Shown in pieces: positions 47,881 to 58,459 of a DNA stretch of 64,000 bases. The number at the start of each line of letters is the position of its first letter. The stretch's first letter is position 1. Source of the DNA: Siphonodentalium dalli (lineage: Eukaryota > Mollusca > Scaphopoda > Gadilida > Siphonodentaliidae); assembly GCA_032622095.1 (NCBI GenBank), contig CP136064.1, positions 48,054,073 to 48,118,072 of the forward strand, read 5' to 3'. The notes beneath the pieces are model-generated. The model saw nothing but the letters and a program-made list of their open reading frames with translations, was not told where the DNA came from and searched no databases. Made by a program: the position numbers and the translations under genes.

Positions 47881-50800
47881 ATTTACTTTAGAATAATGAG
47901 AGATACAAGTAACACCCGTACTACTATTTCACATTTCAAGTGTTAATGGACAGACCGTGTCTTCCCATGTGTCCCTCGAAACGATTTATAAACCAGACTG
48001 GTCTCAATGCCGTTATTTTTGGTTTATTGGAGTTTCACTTTTGTCGATTCCGCAGCTAAAAATAGGCCATGGCCCTGTCAGGACTCCACCAATTCGTCCG
48101 TATACGAACATTTCACATATTAGATAATGTATATCGATGTCCTTTTGGTGTGGTGATAACCCAGCTGTAGAAAAATTGTGCCCACTTACTGCGGTCTTTG
48201 TCCGTTTAGTCTTACAGTGGTCCCTTGATGCACTTTGTATATATATTTTGCATTGCATCTAACTCCAATATCATTGGTCAGGTTAACTACTAGTTGAATT
48301 GTTAACATAGACCATAATAGATGGAAGGATACCATAATGCAGCGGATTTTTTCATTTGAGTTATATCAAAGTTATTAAAGTTGTTTGACTTGGAAAATAA
48401 TAAGGTTTTCCATCTGCAGTGTGCAACATATTTAGAATGTTGCTCAAATACCAACAGTTCAATTTGAATAGATGTTGGCATAGCGATGGAACAACAGGAG
48501 GGAATGGGATACATCACATAAGCTAACGGTTTCAGAAAACATATAACATCTGGCGAATGAAAATCAGCGGCCATCAATCACGCTTTATATGTTAAAACCG
48601 TTCAAGTTGAATTTTCATATTTTGAATACATTTGGAATAATAATTAAGAGTCATGGGACCCCTGAGTCACTATTTGCGCACGGAGCTAGTGTAATCTTAA
48701 ACCTCTTGTGGCGGTTAAGATGAGTCCGGCTCAAGCTCTTAGTCGTTCGTCATAAGATCTCCGGTTGTTTTACGAGTATTCTTCTGATGGGCGTTCTCGT
48801 CAATCAAATCGTTTCCGGCCGTTAAGAAGATCACTCCAGATGGGTCGTTATAAGTGGGGTGTTCAGCCCATCTCCACATCAGTTGGTGGCAATCTGCTTT
48901 GCTATCATGGTGTACCCGCTGCATGCTGCTCTGGTGGATTTTTGTGTGTTGATGTCAAGTCGGTTTGTTGGATGGATCCTAACACGCCATCGGTTCTTGT
49001 TCCTTAGCAAGGACGTGTTTTTCTCTTCTAGTTGTGCGCTCCATAGTAAGTCATGTCTTCACGAACCGTCATTTGAGGTTTTTCATCTTTTCGTTTCTTC
49101 TTTTGGTTTTGTTTTTGTTTCTTTTTTGGTGAGCAACGATAGTTTGGCCACTCTGAAAACTGTTGCCTTACTGGAATATATTCTGTATACATGATCCGGA
49201 GAGTCAAGATTGGATTTTGTTGGACTGTTTTTTAATGATAGACGGCATGTTGTGACCGTCATGTTGAGACATGACCTTTTTGCATTCTTACAGATCTTGC
49301 CGGGTATTTTGGTGTTATTTGGGTGTGTTGTTCTCTTTCAACTTTACCGATTCAGTTATGCCGTGGTCTGGTCTTGAGTTCAGTACTTGATATCATTTTT
49401 GGTCACTTGAATTGATGTCAACGCGTGCTCCCTTATTCATCGGTGTTGCGATGCTAAATTAGACATCACAACCTGCTTGAATGAGGGGATACGGTTGTTT
49501 TAATCAACATGCGAACGGTCAATGTCACGTGAAATCCACTGAGTACAGTAACTGATGTCGCTTGTTTTTATTTGTTTTACACTGCTGTTTGCAGTGTCAG
49601 TTGTGAAGTACATATTCAGTCGCTTCTGTGAGTCATTTTATGAAGGATCCTTGACATTTTCACGAAACTCCATACATATTAACTTGTTCGTTTTGGAAAA
49701 TTGCAAGGTATTCCATCTGCAGTGTGCAACACATTTAGAATGTTGCTACATTTCAAACTGGAATTCACATATTTCCAAGTCCAACAAGAGCAGTAACTCT
49801 GGTCAGAATGAATAGACTGAAAATGCCCTGCGAATCGGCACTTTTCCTCAGATTCGAAATCCGGCATTGAATCTGAGCGCCGATGTCGACATCGAATTTC
49901 GAATCGAATTGGCTAGCCGCCAGTTCTAAGTATGTTAAAAGAAAATTATATCGCATGTGCAATGTCCGGTTTTATACGTTATATGCGTTTCGATTGAGTT
50001 TTATTAATTGGAGTAAAATGTTTCATAGTACATTTATCTGTATGCGCAAAACAAGTTATCCAGTTGCATGCAGTTAATAATTACTAGTAATTCTCGATCC
50101 GGTTTGATATCAATGCGCATACTATGCAGACAGATCCGTGGCATTATCACGTGATACTAACTAGCGATATATGTATATGTACGTGTACAGCCACAATGCA
50201 GTTTGCGAAAATTGGGCACATAAAGATCTGTAACCATCCCGATAACACAAACCAATCATAACATATTAACTTTTGAACAGTTCGTCCCTTATAGATCTCA
50301 TACGATCTTTTCGATGGTATACCTGTGTGAACCAACATGTGTGAACGAACCTGTGTGAACCAACCTTTATTATTACGAAATTAGCGTATATGGTCCTCAG
50401 AATATTCGACTCGTCATTCGATTCATCCAAATTCGGTTAGAACAATTCAGTTTGAAAACGTTCGATTATCACAAAGGTAAATGCCTGGCGTTATTTTATC
50501 ATTGTCCACTATTATCTTACATAAATTGTGCCGATGCAGATGGAAACATATCGCAGGATTTGTAAGACATTGTCTGATTAGTGTGGTGCAGACAACATAT
50601 ATGAGCTCAATGAACCACACAAAACGGCATTACTTTGATATAAAATAGAGTTGTGTTGGCTACCGTGACGTAGAATGTAACACATCTATATTACTACATG
50701 TTGGCAATATTAGTGTGTACAATATGTACCAGAAAGCTAATTATATTGAACCAACTGAAATGTAGCAACCAAGCATCATTTGGCAACGAGATTATATTTT

Positions 50801-51139
50801 ATCAAGGTCACTATCAAGGTCACTGTTTCCGATGCAATCAATCATGCGTTCATTTTGCACTGTTGCCTGATGTGCGATAACGTTGAAAATTACCCTTAGC
50901 TGTGGCTTTCTGGCCTTGGCCGATCACTGATGGCGATGTTCGATTCGATGTTCGATTCGATTCGCGAGTATCACTGTGTACTCGGTTCGATATTCGGTTC
51001 AATCGGAAACGAAATATTCACAGGAGCCTATCAGCGTACTATGACAAATAACGTGGATGCATTACACCTATATTTCAGTATTACTCTAAGCAAAATGCTT
51101 AGCGCAGTGTCAATGATAGGGACAAATTGAATATTCGAA
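47881..51139. repeat. 3.2-kb tandem duplication, second copy
   Basis: Matches 44543-47760, with many substitutions and small indels in the first half and near-identity from about 50060 to 50690. One internal 13-base duplication (ATCAAGGTCACT repeated near 50800) is unique to this copy. The uneven divergence suggests partial gene conversion. Confidence 0.85.
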
Positions 51140-51227
51140 AATACTCGAATCAGGCGTCCGAATCGTAACGGCGATATCGACATAAAATCGAAGCTCGAAT
51201 ATTCTCACGGCCCTACATGTAGTAAAC

Positions 51228-51442
51228 TTATGCAACCCAGAAACTTCCTTGATCTCTCCAACTATCTTTGACTCTTTCAATCACCTGATCGAAAAGTCGC
51301 TCAGGAGGCCACCATAGATAGAAGTGAGCTCCATTTGTTCGGACTGCAATGTATGGGTATTCTTTTCCCCACGATGCGAGGGTCATCACCACACGAAAGC
51401 CAAATTCGATAAACCACACCGGAGCTACAATGTGAAATGTTT
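51228..51442 (-). CDS. Possible terminal exon of unknown minus-strand gene
   Basis: A 71-codon open stretch behind a plausible acceptor (CCTTTTTGTCTGTAG, AG at 51443-51444) ending in TAA. The peptide has features of real coding sequence: mixed composition, WFIEFGF, GAHFYLWWPPERLF and an amphipathic DQVIERVKDSW segment. I recognise no family and the intron phase is unconfirmed. It lies beside unusual C-run and GTCCGCCC-type repeat DNA (51525-51700), so it could also come from a mobile element. Confidence 0.25.
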
Positions 51443-52099
51443 CTACAGACAAAAAGGTCCAACAAGGGTTGTAGCTCTAGTAGAAAATAAATGGCCGAAA
51501 CCATGCAGTAGTATATGGGTATCCTGCCCCCCCCCAAGATGGGCTATCATGTTACCGAAGACAACGATATCCGACACGTAACATCCGCGTTAAAATGTGA
51601 TATATTCGTACTCACGAACTGAAGGACAGACTGATGGGCGGACGCAGTCCTCGACTATATGCCTCGAACCTCCTTCGGGTGGTCGGGGGCATAACAAATC
51701 ACAAGTGAATCGTAACAATGGTCGCAATATAACCTTCTATGACACAGGAGACCCACTCAAACTGAGCGAAGGTCCATCCCAACAAGTGCATTCAATGACA
51801 TTTACATTGTTATTACTACACACCGTTTCTTTATTTCAATATCGACTGTGTCTTTCTTTAAAATGAGTTATGTTATGTCGCAAGACGGGATTGGAAATGG
51901 AGTGTCGACTGTCGAGACACACCGAATAGATTCAGTATCAGTTCTGACAAAGAGAATCCGTAATAATGTATGATCAACTATGGATTTCATTTCACTACAT
52001 TGTCTAAAGTGGTGTTTGTGTTGGGGTATAAATTGGAGATAATACATTCGTATATATTAGGTGTTGCTAAACCATTCCACTGACATATACATTTCATTA
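51443..52099. other. Distal 5' flank of receptor 4
   Basis: 51600-51700 has a CCTCGAACCTCCTTCGGGTGG-like element end. From about 51860 it is related to the 5' flanks of receptors 3 and 5 (for example ATGTCGCAAGACGGGATTGG versus TTGTAGGACAGGACTGGAAC), not to those of receptors 1 and 2. Confidence 0.5.
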
Positions 52100-52361
52100 C
52101 CGATGGTGAGTTGTGCTTGAATGACATACCTGCATCAACTCTCATTTTGTTTTCGGTGTTACTTGTTTGTGGTTAAGCACACGTGTCGTGTTGATACAGC
52201 TATAGTTTACTTCAACGGTATTCTATGTTTATCCTATGTATGAGGAATTGGTAAATTTGGAATAAGGGCGTGACTTGTCAGTTATATCGTGAACGCCACA
52301 TGAAAGAAACCAAAGTGATAGTTCGGTACAAACTTGAAAAATAGAAGGGCCTACTGAAACG
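52100..52361 (+). promoter_or_regulatory. Putative promoter of receptor 4
   Basis: Diverged form of the shared promoter: TTGAATGACATACCTGCATC near 52120, AATTTGGAATAAGGGCGTGA near 52254, and GAACGCCACATGAAAG, where the E-box core CACGTG is changed to CACATG. ACTGAAACGATGGAGTTG around the start codon is intact. The most divergent promoter of the five. Confidence 0.45.
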
Positions 52362-53639
52362 ATGGAGTTGACATTCATCAGGAAATTCACGTTGATAGTG
52401 GTTATTCAGCAACTTATCTATAACTTGTGCGATTCTTATGAAGAGTCGACATCATACAAGTTATATAATAACTTATTCTCGAATTACAGCAAATACTTAA
52501 GGCCTGGAAATGATCCAGTACAAGTAAGCATTGCCTTTATTTTGACAGAAATTTCGGAAATAAATCCAGTGTCACAGACGATAAAAGTTGGTGCTTTGAT
52601 GGTGATATCGTGGCGCGACGAGAGGTTAATATGGGATGAACATGAGTTTGATATATATTTGTTGCACTTGCCGCAATCTCTTCTGTGGAAACAGGATTTA
52701 ACGGTTATCAATAAAGCCGGGCTAACAGAAGAATTTGGATTCGATAATCAGATTATGGCCGTGAATCTTGATGGAACAGTAACATGGTACCCAGACTATT
52801 CATACACCACCAGGTGTCACATTGACGTCAAAACATTTCCTTTCGACTCACAAACGTGTACAATATACATAGGAACGTGGACCACAGATGCGAACGAAGT
52901 TAACATCACAAACACAGATGACCATGTAATTTTGGATATTTTTAGTGAATATGGGCAATGGGATTTAGTTTCCTCATCTGTGTACCGGTATGAATATCAT
53001 GATCGTGAAGATGGATCGCCAATGTCGGAATGTCGAGTGGAACTGTCAATCAAACGACGCTCCTCCTACTATGTGATGTTTACTATAGTACCCGTCATTG
53101 TACTATCTTTGCTCAGCTTGGTGGCCTTCGTTATTCCGTATAGATCTGGAGAAAAAATGGCATTTTCCATTACGATGTTTCTTTCGAATTCAGTTGCACT
53201 TGCATTCTTCATTGAGTGGATGCCATCTTCGTCAGATTCGATTTCAAGATTCGCCATTTTTCTCAGCGTCCAGTATGTACAGAGTGCACTCATTGTTGGC
53301 GCGGTTGCCGTAATACAAACATTCGCCGAACGCCACAAGAGTTATCCCCCGTCCAAGATACACAAAGCAATAATGAAGATCCTTGGACGTGGCATTAGGA
53401 TTTTCGACGACGAAGACTTTTGCTTGACTGGAAACACCGATATTAGACAATCTGGCAACAGTATACCAGCGTTTGATATAGCCCCAGATGGATCTGAATA
53501 TGAGATCAAAACCAATTCCAGTAATCACATATTATCATGGAGGGCCTTCTCTGAGATGATAAATCGCTTCTTCTTGTTATTCTTTTCTATACTCTTCTTC
53601 TTGGAAATTGTAACACTTTTGTGCACTCTGTTGTCGTAG
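52362..53639 (+). CDS. Receptor 4: mosaic intronless Cys-loop channel subunit
   Basis: 425 residues, one exon, all parts present: signal peptide about 1-24, Cys loop C152-C166, M1 235-259, GEK and M2 with E285 at 20', M3 295-321, M4 400-423. The first 160 residues share type-3/5 markers (DPVQV, FILTEISEI, GALMV, LHLPQSLLW, GTVTWYP). From about base 52870 it is nearly identical to receptor 2 (about 16 changes in 260 residues). Binding-site changes: W79 is L, and loop A WTPD is WKQD, losing the proline found in all other copies. No vicinal cysteines. Most divergent ligand-binding face of the array, so probably a distinct ligand preference or a structural subunit. The frame is fully open, so it is probably functional. 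Confidence 0.92.
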   Translation: MELTFIRKFTLIVVIQQLIYNLCDSYEESTSYKLYNNLFSNYSKYLRPGNDPVQVSIAFILTEISEINPVSQTIKVGALMVISWRDERLIWDEHEFDIYLLHLPQSLLWKQDLTVINKAGLTEEFGFDNQIMAVNLDGTVTWYPDYSYTTRCHIDVKTFPFDSQTCTIYIGTWTTDANEVNITNTDDHVILDIFSEYGQWDLVSSSVYRYEYHDREDGSPMSECRVELSIKRRSSYYVMFTIVPVIVLSLLSLVAFVIPYRSGEKMAFSITMFLSNSVALAFFIEWMPSSSDSISRFAIFLSVQYVQSALIVGAVAVIQTFAERHKSYPPSKIHKAIMKILGRGIRIFDDEDFCLTGNTDIRQSGNSIPAFDIAPDGSEYEIKTNSSNHILSWRAFSEMINRFFLLFFSILFFLEIVTLLCTLLS

Positions 53640-55207
53640 TGAACTTCCATTTAGAGAGACTATTTATTTGGTGATCTGCCATGCTCGCTACGACTATCGT
53701 GGATATACTGATACTGGAAAGGGAATGCCAGTAGCTCAAAATGCTCGAAAATGTCATGTTATGGTTACTTTAACCTTTTCTTTACAAGTAGATTTTCCCG
53801 TTCAGTTATGATAGTATTCATTGGAATAATATATTATTCAGGAAGTATAAGCAGACGACATGTAGACGAAAAGATAATACAAGCACAGAATGGTTTAAAT
53901 TATTTGGTGGAAAAAGGTCAGATTAGTGCAACAAACGACATATTTGTTGAACTTATTATCTGAACATTTCCAAAGGGAACTACTCGTCAATGAGTATTTG
54001 GCAAAGAAAGGATTAAAGAACGAGCATATAACTGACAGTTATATTTGGGAGCTCTTACGCCGTTCAAACCACGTGACGCTGCATTTTGTTCATGTGTTGA
54101 GAATACGTAATATATTGTATTATATACTTGTCTGTAATATAGCGGAAACTTACCTTGTTTATTTGATTTGTAAATCTAAATAATTTAATCTGGTGAATTA
54201 TTTGGGGAATTGATTTTTGTGAGCAGGAAATTTATTTAACTAGATGCTGTAGTTCTGGATTTTGTCCAGGTTAAATTTGCTGCGGAATAGCCCTATCGTA
54301 CACTTGGGGATTTATTTTAAAAAGTAAACGGTTATTTCTTGCGTTCTCGTGATCATCTGGTGTCACCACGGAGGTCTGGGAAATCTACAGCCCCCTCCCC
54401 AATTTCGAGGAGTGTTAGCCTTTCCGCATTGTGGAAATCTGCAGTGGTAGGCCTGGTAGCTTCCGACACCCCGTAGTCCCCTGTCGGGTATCGTAGTCCC
54501 CAAGTCGGGGGTGATGGTGCCACCACTTGAGTTACTGCCGTGTAAGACTGGCACGGCAGGTCTGCTAAGCAGACAGTATGCCCTGCCATCTGATATAATT
54601 TCAGGGCTGAGGCTTTGTCTGATGTTCTATTTTTCTGTTTAGATATTTCCATTGATTTGTGGTTGCTTCATATTGCTATTAAAGTATTATAATTGTCATT
54701 TTCTGTTAAATTAGGTTATTTTTTATTATAAATTGCCAAATTCTGCATGAAAAGGGTCAAAATTGGACGAGATATCCCTCTCAAAATGTAGATTCGCATT
54801 TCATATTTAGTAATATTAGGGTGTGTGTAGGAATGCCTCATATGTCAGTTTGTACGAGATACATGAGCTAGTCAAATTTTTTTGGCTTTATTTTGACGAT
54901 TGACACTAATTTTCAGGAGGCCTCATATTGAAAAAAATTAAACCACTACTGCCCGATATAAGTATATAAATCATGTTTTGTTTCAGTATGGTCTATATTT
55001 GGATAAAATACTATAAGAAACGTTGTGTAGAACACACACACACACCCACCCTCACGCATACACACACACCCTCCCTCACACACATATATTATCTGAAATA
55101 TGATTTCGTTATTTTATTGTAGCTTTCTTATGTCACTATAGCTTGCGGACGGTTTGCGGGTGCGCGAATCAAAATGCCCAGTACATATCCCACCCTAATC
55201 TGTTTGT
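53640..55207 (+). other. 3' flank of receptor 4
   Basis: Collinear with 27309-29143 except that the retroposon and long AT tract of copy A are missing. ATTAAA at 54678-54683 is the conserved candidate poly(A) signal. The open frame after the stop (53926-54183) is intact here but begins with GTG rather than ATG. Confidence 0.65.
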
Positions 55208-55274
55208 AACCCCACCGCGAGTATCCACCTTAATACGTTATTAACGTATTAAGGTGGATACTCGCGGTGGGGTT
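55208..55274. repeat. Perfect hairpin, copy B
   Basis: AACCCCACCGCGAGTATCC through TTAATACGTTATTAACGTATTAA to its complement; pairing is essentially complete. Counterpart of 29144-29221. Confidence 0.9.
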
Positions 55275-56769
55275 GTCGCCCAGGGGACCGCGCTCTTTAA
55301 TTGCGTTGAGTTTGTAATTGAATTAAGTTTGCAACTTTGAGCATTGATTAGGCCCAGATAATATAAAAAGAATACCCACAGTTGTTTTAGAATTACTGAA
55401 ACATCTCATTCGTGTAGCCGATCGTGACAATTTGATATTTCTTTCCAGGCACTCATGATATATTTCGGTATTCAAGCAAAAACTATAGGTATTCTCTATA
55501 TAATCATTGTCGTAGTTGTTCTGATGCAAATAAAACATCTGTGCTTGCTCGATTATCAACATTGTTGTTAAACAGATGCTGTTACGCACATTTCACCTTA
55601 CAATGTTTTAAAAGATTTTTTTCAATCATAAATGATGTAATGTTTTTGAAAATAGCACACTGTTAGAAAAATGCCCGTCGCTTTATCTGTGTCATACCGC
55701 GCAACATCGCTGCCAACCTGCCAACCAGTAACTGTCAGACCGTTGTATTTTTACAGTTCAACATCTTTTAATTAATATCAAGACCGTAACTAATAAAGGT
55801 CAGACCAATGGTATTTTTTCACGGGTCAACACCAATTTTTTGCTCTTAATTTGCTAATTTACCGTAGAACTAGCCAAGTTCCCATTGTAATAAATGATTT
55901 CCCGGCGGCATTACGATGCATACGTTTTAGAATGGTCGAAACTAGTATTATTCGTAACTGAAAAATACATCTTAGTTATTCTATTACGATCATAGTTTTG
56001 ATGAATCATAAATCCTCAATGCATAAAGTGATAGACAATACTTATGAAACTTTGAATTTTGCAGAGGATCAAACTTGTTATCTGCCTCGTGGAATTTAAT
56101 CTGGAAAAAGTAACTGTCGAAGATGTTCCACTGAGACTTTTCCTTATCATGAATGCAAAAATATATTATAAAACAACATGCTTCAAATCACTATTATAGT
56201 CTCATGGGTATAGTGACAGCAGCAGCTTATGAGTTAATATATTCATTGCCGCTATAGCTTGCAACTTGTCCGATCGACCATGGATGCAGGGTATTCGCTG
56301 CATGATATGATGTGACTTTGACACATACACGTCTATTCTGCACGATAATGCATGCCCCATATCGCTCGGTCCCCTGGTTGCGGTGAGGTCGGCTGGTGTT
56401 ATTTTCGGCGTTTTTGCGTACATTCAGTATAGCGATTTCGAAAGCAGCGTATGTTTAATTTATTCACTTCTGCTACCGCTAGCGATTTGCCCGATCACCC
56501 ATGAATGCAGAGGGGTATTTACTGCATGATATGATGTCCCTTTCCGTGGTCATGCAGCTAGGCTCGGTGCGGTCGGTGCCTTTTTGGATTGTGCTTACCT
56601 GACGCAACCGACCGCAAGTTAGGGGTTAATATCGCCGTTTCCTCTCAAGTTATCGACTTGGGTATTGGAAGTTTTGTAAATACAGGTCTATTCTGCACGA
56701 TATTGGATGCCCCATCTCGCTCGGTCCCTGTGGAGGTGCGGACCGGTGCGGTCGGTGCGGTTGGTGATA
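55275..56769. other. Intergenic within copy B, no gene recognised
   Basis: Counterpart of 29222-30811 with small deletions (for example near 55585 and 56115). No coding sequence. Confidence 0.5.
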
Positions 56770-57726
56770 TGTGACCCGCCATATAAAATCCAGTCGTAAG
56801 TCGGGATTTGTTTACCCTGTGCCAATGCATTCTCTTATATATGCGAGTCGACCATAGGTCGCCTCGCATATATAAGAGAATGCATTGGCCTAACAATTTT
56901 TTATCATTTTTTGTTAATAAATGTTTCTTACATTTTTTAGGACATAAAATAAAAAACATCCATTACCCTGCAGGGAGCCCCACACATATATAGAAGCATA
57001 TATAAGAGTGTCGTCTGCTCATGTTTTTCTGGGGCTCTGTATGGGTAAAATTATAAAATTGTTAAAGGTACGGTTGGCCTTGGCGGTGGGTATCCTGTGA
57101 AAATATTTCCACCCGTCAAAAACCGCCACAAACATAAAGAACATCAAAATGTAGACAGACTTTGTCCGTATACAAATAAGTAATATCGCATAAACAGTAT
57201 GTTATTGTCAAATGTTTGACCATTGTTATGTAAACAAAAGCATAAAAAGTTACTTTTCTGGTGTTTGTTTATATTATGATGGTAAACATAAAGAGCGTTC
57301 TTTGTTGGTGAATTCCTGATATGGAACTAATAAAGAGCGTTTATGTCATTTGTGTGTGATTAGCGAGTAGCATTGTGCTGTCTTCTGTAACACAATCAGG
57401 CTCTAGCTTATGTAAACTATAGTAGGTCTTTATGATGACATGCTGTTTACGCGATGGTCATGGTATATATGAACGAAACTGTATGCGTTTTAATGTTTTT
57501 CTGTTTACGGTGTTTGGAACAAATATGAATATTTTCGACAATTAAGGCCTCCCGTGCCTTTAAAGAATACAAGAAAAAATTATTAAAATTGTAAAATATT
57601 GTTAGGCCAATGCATTCTCTTATATATGCGAGGCGACCTATGGTCGACTCGCATATATAAGAGAATGCATTGGCACAGGGTAAAAAAAATCCCGACTTAC
57701 GACTGGATTTGATATGGCGGGTCACA
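56770..57726. mobile_element. TGTGACCC-family element with nested TTAA element, copy B
   Basis: Same structure as 30812-31768: TGTGACCCGCCATATAAAAT start, two mirrored hairpins (about 56820-56887 and 57604-57674), GGCGGGTCACA end, TA flanks. Confidence 0.88.
57066..57559. mobile_element. TTAA-type MITE, nested copy B
   Basis: TTAA at 57062-57065 and 57560-57563, 494 bases, same orientation and position in its host element as the copy at 31107. Confidence 0.9.
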
Positions 57727-58189
57727 TATACGATTTGTATCCTACAAGTCGGACACAAAACGTCGAAAACGGAAGGACAGTGTACGTGTTGGCAAATGGT
57801 CACGTGCGTTATGTTACTTTCTGTTGGCAGTGGCAACACACGCTGCACATTACCAGTGCTGTGGCTAAATCTGACTAATGATCGCAATACAATATTCTGT
57901 CATGCAACGCCCACCTAGTGGACCAGCTCACACTGAACGATTAACGATCCCACAAAGAACGTTCGTATTGTTTTACCACGTGGTCGTCACACCTTTTGTT
58001 TTATTTCCACATCGACGAGAATTTCAAGATAAAAAGTACAATGGTTTTTGTAGGACAGGACTGGAACTGGCGTGGGAAGATGCACCGAATAGGTACATCG
58101 TCAGAGTTTCTACAAAGGGAATCGTTATATAATTAATCCCAATTATGGATTTCATTCGCTACATTACCTTAAGTGGCGTTGGTCATTGC

Positions 58190-58459
58190 GAATTCCAGTA
58201 GATGTACGAGTTGTGTTTTAGTGGCATAATTGCATCACTTCTCACTTTGTTTCCGATTAACGTGCTTGTGGGCACAAGTTCTGCGTTGATTACAAACAAT
58301 TTCTAAGCAAACATTTGGTGGAACTGTAACATTTGGAATAAGAGCATCTCTTGTGAGTAATCTATTGTACGATTAAAGGGAAGGAGCATCGGGAGCGCCA
58401 CGTGAGAGAAAGCACAATATTTCGGCACACACTTGATGAGTAGAGGGTCTACTGAAACG
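58190..58459 (+). promoter_or_regulatory. Putative promoter of receptor 5
   Basis: Near-identical to that of receptor 3: TAGTGGCATAATTGCATCAC, AACTGTAACATTTGGAATAA and GAGCGCCACGTGAG are all present. The interval 57727-58189 upstream matches 31769-32231. Confidence 0.45.

Noticed and set aside
57447-57887. 146-codon minus-strand frame near receptor 5
   Set aside because: It runs across the TTAA MITE and the TGTGACCC element; the copy A equivalent is split into separate frames.
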